The notes beneath the pieces were generated by a model that worked only from the letters and a program-made list of their open reading frames with translations, did no database searches and was not told the DNA's origin. A DNA stretch of 64,000 nt, taken from the NCBI GenBank assembly GCA_025558095.1, contig JAIVFI010000032.1, positions 496,001-560,000 on the forward strand, written 5' to 3'. The position numbers and the translations under genes are program-made. The stretch comes from Hyaloraphidium curvatum (lineage: Eukaryota; Monoblepharomycota; Hyaloraphidiomycetes; Hyaloraphidiales; Hyaloraphidiaceae). This document shows positions 53,370 to 63,631 of the stretch, piece after piece (position 1 is the stretch's first letter; each line of letters starts with the position of its first letter).

Positions 53370-55927
53370 ATGCGCGTCCTGCTCACGCTCCTCGGGCTCG
53401 CCGGCGCCGCGGCGGTGACCGCCTCCGCGGCCCCGGCGGTGCGGCCGCGCCAGCTCGTCGAGGGCGCCGCGGAGTTGTTGTCCGCCGAGGTCGGCGCGCT
53501 GACGGCCGAGCGGGCCGCGGGCGGCGACGCCGGGCTGCGCGCGCTGCTCGCGGCCGGCGACGTCGATTGCCCCGACTTTGTGCTCGGCGCCGCCACCGAC
53601 GAGAGCCCCGCGCTGCCGTACCTCTCCGCCACCGCCTGCGAGCGCCCCCTCGGCAGGCTGCACTTCGCAAACGGGTCCGCCATGGTCCCCTCCGAGGCGT
53701 GGCAGCCGTGCTACGCCAACCAGAAGTTCGAGATCCTGCGCGACGACGGCACCTGGAAGGAGGCGCCCGACCCGACGCTCTACACCGAGCCCGCAAAGGG
53801 CCCGCAGGACCCGGCAGGGCCCGCGCAGGTGGGCCGCATCCCGCCCGCCGCCGCACCCCCCAGTTGCTGATGTTATTCCGCAGCTCGACATGAGGTTCTA
53901 CGTGCACCGCCGCGACAGGGACGTGCTCGAGCGCGCAAACTGCCAAACCGAGGCCGAGGGATCGACTCAGGCGCCCAGCTGGTACACCGCCTCCCTGCAG
54001 GGCCGCCTCCTGCGCCTCCATGTGCAGTGCAACAGCGGTCGCACGCGCGGCGACCTGTACTTTGTGGTGGGTGCACGGGCCGGGTGGCTTCCGTGCCGCA
54101 CGTCCCTTGCTCACTCGCTCGCCGTCCCCCGCAGTGGTCCCACCCCGCGACCGACGGCGTCGGCATCAAGAGCCTCACCTGCTCCGGCGGCAAGGTCACC
54201 GGCTACACCCTCGTCGGCGACGGCGCCCCCGAGCCCCCGGCAGAGACCACCCCTTCCGTCCCGGCCGAAACGACCCCGGCTGCCCCGGCAACGACTGAAG
54301 CACCCCCGGCCACCACCGAAGCACCCGTCGAGACCGCCACGCTCACCACCGTCTCGGGCACCCGCACCGTGTTTGTTCCCTGCCCCACCATCCCGGTCTC
54401 GACCGACGGCCGCTGCGGCTCGAGCTTCGGCACGCGCTGCGAGGACGGCATCTGCTGCTCGCGCTGGGGCTACTGCCAGGGTACGTGCATCGCGATGCAT
54501 GGTCGTGCGAGCGGGAGCTGATTCGCGCCCCTCCGCGACCCGCGAACCCCCATCCGACGCATGCAGACAACGGCGGCAACGCTGGTATGCACCCTTTGTG
54601 CACCACACGCCCTCCCCCGCTAACCTCGATGCACCCACAGGCGTGCCCTGGTGCGGTGTCGGCTGCCAGGTCGGCTTCGGCAAGTGCCACAAGCGCCCCG
54701 CCCTCGCCTCCGTCTCGGACGTCTGCAACCCGCACGGCACCCCGACCTCGGCCGCCTGGTCCGCCACCACCGTGTCGGCATCCACCCCGGTGTACAACCC
54801 CTGCCCCGACCTGCCCGTGGAGACCGACGGGCGGTGCGGGCCCGACTTTGGCGGCGCGAAGTGCTCGGACGGGTACTGCTGCTCGCAGTACGGTTACTGC
54901 CAGGACGACGGCGACGATTCCGGTTCGTTGACGCGCGTTGTGCATCCGTTTCGATTGGTGCTGACCGTGTTTGTGCGCAGGCGAGGCGTGGTGCGGCGAC
55001 GGATGCATCCTCGGCTACGGCAAGTGCTTCGTCGGCGCCACCGTCGTCAGCGACTTCTGCCCCGGCTCGACGACCACCGACGCCCCCGCCGCGACGACCG
55101 AAGCCCCGGCCCCGACCAGCGATGCTCCTGCTGCCACCACGGATGCCCCGGCCCCGACCAGCGACGCCCCCGCCCCGACCAGCGACGCCCCGGCCGAAAC
55201 CACCCCTGCCGCACCCGAGACCAGTGCCCCGGCTCCCGAGGAGACCACCCCGGCCGCAGCAACCACGGACGACGTCGCCAGCACCACCGCGTCCGCCGGC
55301 GTCGAGGAGACCAGCGCCCCGGCTCCCGAGTCGACGTCGGCCCCTGAGACGTCGTCGGAGCCCGCGCCGGCGACGAGCGAAGCCCCAGCGACCACGGATG
55401 CGCCCGCGGCTACCACGGCCGCGGAGGAGACGACCTCGGTGGGTGTTTGTACGTCGGGTGTCGCCGGCGTGCGTCTGACACAATCGTCTGCAGGCTGCCG
55501 AGACCAGCGCCGCCGTTGAGACCAGCGCCGCCGTCGAGACCAGCGCCGCCGCGGAGACCAGCGCCGCAAGCACCGAAGCCGCCAGCGAAACGACGTCGGC
55601 GGCTGCGGAGACCAGCGCCCCGGCCTCCGAGACATCTTCGGCCGCTCCCGAAGCCACGTCCGAGGCCGCATCGGAAACCACGTCGGCAGCTGCCACCGAT
55701 GCCCCCACGACCACGGAGGCCCCGTCGGAGGTGCGCATCGTCGATGTTGTTCGCGGGCGGCGATCTGACTCGCGTTCCAGACCAGCGCCGCCGAAACCGC
55801 GACCGAAGCCGCAACCACAACCGAAGCAGCATCCTCCACGGAGGAAGCCACGACCACCGCGGTTGAAGCGAGCTCGACGGAGGAGGCGACCACTTCTGCC
55901 GAAGCCACGGAGACGGCCACCCCTTAG
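53370..55927 (+). CDS. Secreted chitin-binding mucin-like protein
   Basis: Seven or so exons. The start MRVLLTLLGLAGAAAVTASA is a signal peptide. An N-terminal domain (LSATACERPLGRLHFANGSA, NQKFEILRDDGTWKEAP, LDMRFYVHRRDRDVLERANC) is unrecognised. Two hevein-type chitin-binding modules follow: DGRCGSSFGTRCEDGICCSR, WGYCQ ... PWCGVGCQVGFGKC, and DGRCGPDFGGAKCSDGYCCS, QYGYCQ ... WCGDGCILGYGKC; each is cut by an intron after the YCQ region. The rest, from about 55060, is Ala/Pro/Thr/Ser-rich (TTDAPAATTEAPAPTSDAP, then ETSAAVETSAAAETS) to the stop at 55925-55927, a mucin-like stalk probably heavily O-glycosylated. No GPI signal is evident. It is likely anchored to or coats chitinous wall. Confidence 0.85.
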
Positions 55928-56120
55928 ACGGCCGCGATTTTCGACATTGCAGTTTAATTTCTTCCCGGCTAAAGAGTGTATGGAGTGCGCGTGCGTACTT
56001 GGACTAGAGCGACAGACATCTATGCTAGTCTTCCTCCTTCGCGTCGAAGAGGTTCCGGCCTCGGGTCAATTTCACACGTCCCGTTGCATACCCGCCCACC
56101 TTTTCCCTTTCCAACGCTGC

Positions 56121-57347
56121 CTACAACTTCGCAGCCTCGACCTTCTGCCCCTGCACCGCGATCTTTCGCTCGATCATCCCCGCGATCCTGTCCGCGCCGT
56201 ACCCCAGCTCGCGCAGCACGTCTGCCGTGTGCTCCCCCACCGCGGCCGCCCTCCTGAATTTGATCTTGGCCACCCCCTCCACCTCGAACGGGGAATTGAT
56301 CGTTTCGACCCCGTCCTCCCTCTTGACCACGATCCCCGCGGCGCGCGGCTGCGGGTCCGCCGCAACGTCGTCCATCGTGTTGATGATGGTGAAGGTGACC
56401 CCCGCGGCGTCCAGGGCGGCGCGCCAGTGCTGCCGGTCCTGCGACGCAAAGATCTCGTCGAGGAGGGCGATGAGCTCGGCCGCGTTCTCCTTCTGCGCCT
56501 CCTCGGTGGCGAACTTGGGCTCCGCCGCGAGGTCGGGCCGGCCGAGGGCGGCGAAGAGGGGCGCGAACTGGCGCTGGTTGAGGATGGCCAGGAACAGCCA
56601 GGTGCCGCAGCCGCAGCGGTAGATGTTTGCCAGGGGGCGGTCGCGCTCGGCGCGGGGCTTGCCGGGGATCTCGCCCGTGAAGTCGTGGCCCGAGAACTTG
56701 CCCTGCAGCATGGCGCCGTTGGCCCACATCCCATTGGCCATGAGCGAGGTGCGCACGAGGCCACCCCTGCCGGTCAGCTGCCGGCGGTACAGGGCGGTGA
56801 CCACGGCCGCGTAGAGCGAGACGGCGGTGGGGTGGTCGCCCTGCCCGGGCATGCTGGACGAGGGCACGGTGTCGGGCGACGAGCGCACGAGGTCCATGAG
56901 CGCCGAGCGCGCCCAGAAGGCCGTGGCGTCGAAGCCGCTTTTGCCGGCCTCGGGCCCGACCTCGCCGTATGCCGAGATGGACGCGTAGATGAGCCGCGGG
57001 TTCAGCTTGGCGAGGTCGGCGTACTCGATGCCCAGCCGCTTGCGCGCCTCGGGGAGCTGGTTGGTGATGAAAACGTCGGCACCGGCGACGAGCTTGTACA
57101 GCGCCTCGCGCGCCTCGGGGTGCTTCATGTCGAGCGCGAGGGAGCGCTTGTTGCGCGAGTCGAACTCGTACGGGAACGAGCCCGTCGGCCAAAAGTAGCG
57201 GTAGAGGTCGCCCTCTGGCGGCTCGACGCGGATCACGTCGGCGCCGAGGTCCGAGAAGATGGTCGCGCAGGCGGGGCCCGCGATGTACGAGGCAAAGTCG
57301 ATGACCTTGAGGCCCTTGAACAGGAGCACGGGGGCCTCGTCCGCCAT
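56121..57347 (-). CDS. Family III CoA-transferase (CaiB/BaiF) with peroxisomal PTS1
   Basis: An intronless frame of 408 residues. It begins MADEAPVLLFKGLKVIDFAS, YIAGPACATIFSDLGADVIR, VEPPEGD, the typical CaiB/BaiF start. RSLALDMKHPEAREAL follows, then SGFDATAFWARSALMDL with the catalytic Asp, PTAVSLYAAVVTALYRRQLT, TSLMANGMWANG, RPLANIYRCGCGTWLFLAIL and DRQHWRAALDAAGVTFTIIN. Enzymes of this family move CoA between carboxylic acids via an aspartyl-CoA thioester. The C-terminus is EAAKL; AKL is a good type 1 peroxisomal signal, so action in peroxisomal acyl-CoA metabolism (for example 2-methylacyl-CoA or dicarboxylate turnover) is inferred. The substrate cannot be read from sequence. Confidence 0.88.
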   Translation of the reverse strand: MADEAPVLLFKGLKVIDFASYIAGPACATIFSDLGADVIRVEPPEGDLYRYFWPTGSFPYEFDSRNKRSLALDMKHPEAREALYKLVAGADVFITNQLPEARKRLGIEYADLAKLNPRLIYASISAYGEVGPEAGKSGFDATAFWARSALMDLVRSSPDTVPSSSMPGQGDHPTAVSLYAAVVTALYRRQLTGRGGLVRTSLMANGMWANGAMLQGKFSGHDFTGEIPGKPRAERDRPLANIYRCGCGTWLFLAILNQRQFAPLFAALGRPDLAAEPKFATEEAQKENAAELIALLDEIFASQDRQHWRAALDAAGVTFTIINTMDDVAADPQPRAAGIVVKREDGVETINSPFEVEGVAKIKFRRAAAVGEHTADVLRELGYGADRIAGMIERKIAVQGQKVEAAKL

Positions 57348-57644
57348 CGCGTCACCAGTAACAAGCGGTAATGGGCAGGAGGAAGGGGATTGGAAGGCTC
57401 GGCGCCGCGATGGCCGGCGGGGAAGCCGCGGGAGACAGAATCGGCGATCTCAGAGGGGGCAAGCGTGGTGGCGAGGACGCCGCCGCCCACCCGCGTGGTG
57501 GCTACCCGCTCAAGGAACGGGATACTCTTCCATATTCGGCCGGGATCAAGAAAATGCGGTCTTTTTTGGAATCAGCTAGACGACCGAGCGCCCACGAGAG
57601 GCACCGACCGCCCGCCGAGGCGCTGAGGCACGGCCCCGCACCCC

Positions 57645-58472
57645 CTATCCCTGATTCGGCTCCTTCACCACCAGCACCGGGCAGCTCGCGTTGTGCACCA
57701 GGTGATCGCTCACGCTCCCGATCATCAGCCTGCGCACCGCGCCCATCCCCCGGGATCCGACCACCAGCACGTCCGGCTTCTTGGTTTCCTTTCCCGGGGC
57801 GTCAGCTTCCCATCCGGTCCCGGGAGCGGGCGGAGAGCAACCCACGACGTACTCCGAGATCACGTCCCTCGGATCCTCCCTCTTGACCGTCACCGGCTCG
57901 TGCACGAGCGTCCACTTCCCCCCCTTGCCCGATTTCGGATCCACCCCGGCGGCCGACAGCTCCGTCTCGGCCTTGGCGATCATTGTCTCGGCGAATTTGG
58001 CCTCGGCGGCGACCAGGCGGTTCTTCTCGCCCTCGCTCGCGACGCCTGCGGGGCGCCCAGGGACGGGATCAGCACGTCGGCGTCGGGGGAGGGGCGGGGA
58101 GGGGCAACCTTCGGCCGCGTCCGAGCCCAGCAGGGCCTCCATGATGTCCTCGTAGTCGTCCGGCACGACGTTGACGCTCTGCGGGTCGGAAAAGGCGAGG
58201 AGCGCGTGGCCGGGAGCGAGGGTGTGTCGGTGCGGGCCACGCGGGAGCGCGTTCCGGGCCACCGGAATCAACATGCGGGGCCATTGCATCACAAAAGGCG
58301 CGGGAGTTCCGCGGTCAGCCCCGCTTCGACGCCGTGGCGGGCAGCGGGCACCCACGAGCACGGTCAGCGAGTCGCCCCTCTCGGTCCGCAGCAGGTTCTC
58401 CGCGGCGAACCGCAGCGCGGCGGCGCCTCCGGCCGACCCGTCGAACGCGACGATGATGTTTTTCGGGGCCAT
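57645..58472 (-). CDS. Universal stress protein family (UspA) protein
   Basis: Starts at 58472 with MAPKNIIVAFDGSAGGAAAL, the ATP-binding start of a Usp domain, then RFAAENLLRTERGDSLTVLV. The middle is interrupted by introns (donor GTGCCCGC near 58350; acceptor CCCGCAG before SVNVVPDDYEDIMEALLGSD; another before GEKNRLVAAEAKFAETMIAK). The end reads KKPDVLVVGSRGMGAVRRLM, IGSVSDHLVHNASCPVLVV, with the G-x2-G-x9-G-S ATP loop. Size after splicing is about 200 residues. Usp proteins bind ATP and respond to stress; there is no signal peptide. The stretch VGCSPPAPGTGWEADAPGKE may be a further intron read through. Confidence 0.82.
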   Translation of the reverse strand: MAPKNIIVAFDGSAGGAAALRFAAENLLRTERGDSLTVLVGARCPPRRRSGADRGTPAPFVMQWPRMLIPVARNALPRGPHRHTLAPGHALLAFSDPQSVNVVPDDYEDIMEALLGSDAAEGCPSPPLPRRRRADPVPGRPAGVASEGEKNRLVAAEAKFAETMIAKAETELSAAGVDPKSGKGGKWTLVHEPVTVKREDPRDVISEYVVGCSPPAPGTGWEADAPGKETKKPDVLVVGSRGMGAVRRLMIGSVSDHLVHNASCPVLVVKEPNQG

Positions 58473-58627
58473 AGAGGGCGCGGGTGGCTGTTCGGAGTTG
58501 TAGGTGAGTGTGAGTCAAGTTGTTTGGGCGAGTCCGAGTCCACGGCCGGCACCGCTCGGGACGTTCGCGCGCCGATCAGGGACAAGGCGCAAAAAGAGGT
58601 GGCGCAAGTGTTGCAAAGTCACATACA

Positions 58628-59881
58628 TCAGTCCTTGGATGGGTCCGACGAGGACACTGCTCCAGGTGGGGTATGCTCCAGGGCCAAGAGCACGGCATTG
58701 GCCCACCTCCGCACGCCCGGGCTTCCCGGTCCGAGCGAGTCCGACAGTCCAGCGGCCACTGCCTGCAATCGCGCGGCGGTGTCGGGATACGCCAAGGAAG
58801 GCACCTCCCGGAGGATGGACTCCAGCGGGAGCAGCCCCGCCTCCGCGGCCCTCGCGTCCCCTTCCTCCAGCGCGCCCTCCAGCGCCCTCACCAGCGTCCC
58901 CACCGCCCCCTTGTCCGCCGCCCTCCGGCACGCCTCCGAATGGCGGAACACCATGCTCCCCACCGCCTCGCACGCCGCCGTCCTTGCCTTGCCGTCCTCC
59001 CCCGCCGCGACGTCCAGGACGGCCTCGAGGCACCCGGCGGCGAGAAACGCGTCCTGCTGCGGGCTCGGGGCGCGGCCGTAGGTGGCGTGCGAGACGGCGT
59101 GGCATGCCCAGCGGCGCACGCGGGGGTCGGGGAAGGTGGTGATGGCGAGCAGCAGGAGGGTAGGGCCCGTCATGACCAACGGTGGTCCGGAATGCAGGTG
59201 GTCGTCGGCAATAGAGCATTCTGTCCGTGAGTGGAGGGCATCCGAGGCCTCCGAGGGTTGCCGGTCGCCGTCTGCCGGTGTGTCCGTGTTTGAACCCGGC
59301 CACGAGGCCACCATGGCCTTGCGCTCCATCGGCCCAACCATGTCCGTGCCGTAGCACAGGTTCCCGACCGCCCTGCACAGCTGCATCGCCAGCTCCGCCG
59401 TCCCGCGGTCCCTCTCCTCCGCCCGGCACGCACCCTCGAGGCAGCGCAGCAGCAGCGCCAGCCCGCCCGCGTCGGCGATCGCGGCCTTTGCTTCCGGCGA
59501 CGACGATCCGCCGATGTTGCCCAGCGCGGTGGCGGCCTGCACGCGCGCCCACAGGTTGGCGGGCGATGCGGGGCGGCGCAGGACGTGCAGAGCGAGGTCG
59601 ACGGCGCCGCCCTCGACGAGCTCCATCGCGACCGCCGCGTCTTTTTCCCATAATCGCGACTCGTCGGCGATGAATTTGCACGCGCGGGCGGCCAGCGCGG
59701 CGCACGACGGCGCGCCCATCGCGGCGGAGCAGAGGAGGGCGACGCGTTGGAGACGCGTCAGGGCGGGCCGGGAGAGGCCATCGGGCGCCGCTGGCACGCC
59801 CTTGACGTCGCGAGAGAGGTCCACGAGCCCCAGCAGCGTGACCGCTGCCGCCAGCGCCCGGTCTCGCGTGGGGGCCGGCAT
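58628..59881 (-). CDS. Armadillo-repeat-like protein
   Basis: Starts at 59881 (MPAPTRDRALAAAVTLLGLV) and ends at 58628. Helical repeats of armadillo type are visible: VAMELVEGGAVDLALHVLRR, LWARVQAATALGNIGGSSSP, ADAGGLALLLRCLEG, TAELAMQLCRAVGNLCYGTD, DPRVRRWACHAVSHATYGRA, ACEAVGSMVFRHSEACRRAA and DKGAVGTLVRALEGALEEGD. A low-complexity piece between MERKAM and MTGPTLLLL (about 59310-59175) breaks the repeat pattern, so it may be a retained in-frame intron starting GTGGCC. A cytosolic adaptor function is typical of the fold. The specific family is not clear. Confidence 0.7.
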   Translation of the reverse strand: MPAPTRDRALAAAVTLLGLVDLSRDVKGVPAAPDGLSRPALTRLQRVALLCSAAMGAPSCAALAARACKFIADESRLWEKDAAVAMELVEGGAVDLALHVLRRPASPANLWARVQAATALGNIGGSSSPEAKAAIADAGGLALLLRCLEGACRAEERDRGTAELAMQLCRAVGNLCYGTDMVGPMERKAMVASWPGSNTDTPADGDRQPSEASDALHSRTECSIADDHLHSGPPLVMTGPTLLLLAITTFPDPRVRRWACHAVSHATYGRAPSPQQDAFLAAGCLEAVLDVAAGEDGKARTAACEAVGSMVFRHSEACRRAADKGAVGTLVRALEGALEEGDARAAEAGLLPLESILREVPSLAYPDTAARLQAVAAGLSDSLGPGSPGVRRWANAVLLALEHTPPGAVSSSDPSKD

Positions 59882-59996
59882 CGGCGGTCCCGTGTCGGGG
59901 ATCCACTAGCCCGCGAACGCGTAGCTACGTCGAACGACGACACGAATCTCTTGTGAGTAGTTACGTTACATCCAATTGCCAAGTTGCACTTCCGGT

Positions 59997-62581
59997 TTAG
60001 TTGGATTGACCCTCGCTGCCATCCGACGAATACTGCAGGTGGTGCACCGACTTGCCCGCGGGGCTGGCAAACAGCAGCGCCGCCCCGGCCTCGCCCACCT
60101 CCACCTCGAGCTCGAACAGCCCGCGCTTGCCGTCGCTCTGGACAACGGCGTAGCGCTCCGGCTCGCTGCCGGGCTTGAGGATCCGGTAGACGGCGATCTC
60201 GACGGCCTCGCCGGGGGGTTCGGCGACCCCGAGGACCTTGGCCCGCTTGCCCGTCGTCGTGGTCCCGCCGAGCACCGCCTCGCCGTTGACGCCGAGCAGG
60301 TACGGCGCCCGCGGAACAACCTTGTCCGTGACGACGGTGACTTCGTACGGCCTGCCCTCGCCCAGCCCGTCGACGTTGAACCGTATCTTGTGCGTCTCGC
60401 CGGGCTCCAGCACCTTGCCGGCGTCGTAGACCGCGCCGCCGCCCGAGCCGAGGTCGAACCGGTCCACTTCGGTGCCGTCGACCATAACGGAGCACGGCTT
60501 GCCGGCATGGTCGCGCGACGTCGAGACCGAAAGCCACGGGTCGCGGGGCACTTTGAGCTCCAGCGCGGGCGAGCCATCGTCCCGCACCAGCCTGCCCGAG
60601 GCGTAGGCCACGTACGCGGGCATCTTGCTTTCCTTTTCCGTGCCCCGCACCGAGACGAGGTATGGCTCCGATCGCGCTCCGTTGGCGACCAGTACGACCT
60701 CGTAATCCCCGTCCCCGATCTGGTCCGCCCGGTAGCGGAACCGCGCGTCCCTGCCCGCGATCGCGGTGCCGACCCAGCGCCACGCCCCCGCGTCGCGGAC
60801 GACGATGTAGACGAGGGTGCCCTCGCCGCCGCCCGAGGTGCCCACCACGAGCGCGGAGGCGCTGCCCTCGAGCGAGACCTCGAGGCCGTCGGGGGTGTTG
60901 CCGCCGAAGGATTCGAGCTCGGGCGCCTTGTCCGCGCCGGAAGACTGCGGGATCTCGACCTCGCCGCCGGCTGTGGTGCCGTCCCCCGCCTTGGTTTCGC
61001 CGCCCGAATCGGCCCCCTTGTCGCCGTCCTTGAGGAAGTGGTGCGCGCGCTTCCCCCCCGGACCGGCAAACACGAACGTCGCCCCCGCCTCGCCGACCTC
61101 GAGCTCGATCTCGAACCTCCCGCGCTCGTCGGTCTCGGCCGCCCCGACCTCCTCGGGCTTCGCGTACGGCTTGGCGATCCGGTAGACCGTCACCTTGTCC
61201 TTCCGGCCGGCGGGCTCGGCGATCCCGCGCGCGGCAAACTTTTCCCCGGAGACGGAGGTCAGGCTGCCGACCACCGCGCGGTCGCCAGCCCGCACGAGGT
61301 AAGGCGGGACTTCCTTGATATCCTTGGAGGCCTCGACGAGGTACGTGTCCGAAAAGCCAAAGGTGAGGAAGAACAGCTTCCGCGCCTCCCCGGGCTTGAA
61401 CATCCCCTCCGCATCCTCCCAGCTGAACGAGCCGTCGGGCCCGGCGGTGCCCTGTCCGACCTGCTCGCCGTCCACGTACACGCCGTAGCCTGCGTTCGGG
61501 GTGCCGAGCCCGAAAAAGACCGGGTTCGGCGGGGCGACGATGGAGGTGGGGTCCTTGGGATCGGGGCGGCGGCCCGAGACGGAGCGGAGGGAGGGGAGCC
61601 GCGGCCCGTCGGGGACCTCGACGACGACCTTATACGATTTGGAGGAGCCCGGGGTGCTCGAGACCCGGAGCTCGTGGCTGCCGGACTCGCCGACGGGCCC
61701 GGCGTCGAACTCGAATGCGCCCCCGTCGTCGGCGATGGCGGTGCCGATCCACTGGCCGTCCACCGTGAGGTAGATGAGAGAGCCCTGCGGCGCATCGGCG
61801 GTGCCGGAGATGCGGGCGCCGCGGCCGTCCAGGGTGACGACGCCGTCCCGGTCGGGGGCGGAGCCTTCGACGTCGGTGAGCGAGGGGGCGTTGGTGTCGG
61901 AAGCGGGTGGGGGCGGCGTGGGCGGGCGGGGTAGGGGAGTCGCGAGGGATGCGAGGGCATTGATGCACCTGCAGCTGCCCGAGGACCTGCGGGATGCAAG
62001 CCAAGGAGGGGGATGCGGCGGGCGGGTCAGACATGCATGCCACGTGAGCGCATTGGGGGCGGGACTCACCAATCGGCTGTAAACATGTCCTGCCTCCTGA
62101 AGAGGCGCTTGGTGGGGACTTGAACCGCGACGGGCGTACCGTCGGGCACCACCATGCCGTCGGCTGTCACCTCGACGTAGCCGTCCTCCGCGGGCTCGAC
62201 AATAATCTCGGGCTTCAGGGCCCAGCGTGCCTTGTAGTCGATGCAGATTGTGACGAGGTCAATGGTGCCGCCCGCACCGAGGGAGGCGTCGGCGGCCTGG
62301 AGGGCGTAGGAGCCCGGGCGGCCGGGCACCGGGACCAGCGCAGCGGGCCCGTCCGCCGAGGCCAGCAGCCCGCCTTCGACGCGCAGCACGCCGCCATAGC
62401 GCCCGGCGATGTCGGCGGGGTTTCGCAGCGAGACGGCGGAGCACTGGCGCCACAGCGCGGGGGAGCCGGGCGCGGGGCGCGGGCCCGACAGCGGCGTGAC
62501 GCGCACGTCGGCGTGCCACGACGGGCGAGCGAAGGCGGTGCCGAGGAGAGCGAGCAGCACGAGAGCCGCGAGGGCCGCCAT
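59997..62581 (-). CDS. Secreted beta-sandwich repeat protein with internal duplication
   Basis: Two exons, 62581-62070 and 61986-59997 (intron GTGAGTCC...CCCGCAG, phase 2), 833 residues. A signal peptide (MAALAALVLLALLGTAFARP) is followed by a beta-rich N-terminal domain. A Pro-rich linker at the start of exon 2 precedes a series of Ig/fibronectin-like beta units: GSLIYLTVDGQWIGTAIADD, GSHELRVSSTPGSSKSYKVV, KVTVYRIAKPYAKPEEVGAA, RFEIELEVGEAGATFVFAGP. The block AEPAGRKDKVTVYRIAKP...GKRAHHF returns near the end as AEPPGEAVEIAVYRILKP...GKSVHHL. Asp/Gly-rich loops recall bacterial adhesin domains. An extracellular structural or adhesive role is inferred; no catalytic motif is seen. Confidence 0.75.
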
Positions 62582-63631
62582 GTCGATACCGGCGGAGTGG
62601 GAGTGCGACGGAGCGGTGCGGAGGCGAAGAGATGAACGTCCCTGGGCCGCGGCCGGCAATCCGCCGTTCAGCCAGGTCGGAGGGATACTCCGCGCCTGCT
62701 CGGGAGCGCGTAAGTCCGCCGATTAGAGCCACTGGTACTCGGGATGAACTCGTCAAGACGTGCTCCATCTGGGTGGCCTTGACCTTTGTTCGTGCCGCGC
62801 TCGCATGTGCCGAGTCGGCGATCCCCCGCCCGCATCCCACCCGATCTCATCATCTGTCGGTCGGGGCTGGACGGCTCTGGAAGCGAGGGCACACTCAATC
62901 GCCCGGATACGTGCAGCCATGTATCCGGCATCGCGGAGGCCGGCACTTTGCTGTTCTTCAGGTCCTTTCCCGAGGACCAGTCCCCTCGGCTCTCGAGGGA
63001 TCACAGCCAGGGGGCAGCAGCAGGTTCAAAACGACAGCAGTCGTTCACCTTTGGTGCAATTCGGGGACAATTGAGCAGTATACCGAGCTAGCCGATCGAC
63101 TTTCGACCGGACCCCCTCCCGCCTTCAGCAGCCGCGGCAACTCTGGCATCTGGCTGGCCGCCGTACCGTAAAGGTGGAGCACCTCCGATTTCACAATGGA
63201 GACAGTGACCCGCCTCCAGTGGACAATGGTCCTCTCGGCCAAAAGACCCGCGGTCGGCTTGGACCCGTTGCAGCAGCTTTGATTTCTTCCCAATGATCGT
63301 TCGCCCGGCACGCGCATCCCCATTGCAAGGATCACACGGCAAGGAATGGGACGTGGGAGGTTCGATGGCCCGATTCACATCTCCCCTTGTCCTTTTGAGG
63401 CCTTGCGGGCTGGCAAGCCCCGGAAGACGAGGCGGCGATTTGGTCTGTCTGGTCTGGTCTACTCTGGTCTTTCCGTGGGCGTCGCAATACACGAGATACA
63501 TCGATGCCACTAGGTTATCGCGCCAAAGTGCTTGTGTCCGCCGTCAATTCCTTTCCGTGAAGTCCACTTCGCCATCGCCGCTTGGCGATTCAGAGCTCCG
63601 GATTGGGGTTCTTCTCGCGCACCTTCAGGGC
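62582..63631. other. Gene-free stretch with (TGGTC)n
   Basis: No gene could be supported. A minus-strand piece around 62830-62950 (AGYMAARIRAIECALASRAV) is protein-like but has no motif or clear start. A TGGTC/CTGGT run lies at 63441-63470. Confidence 0.4.
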
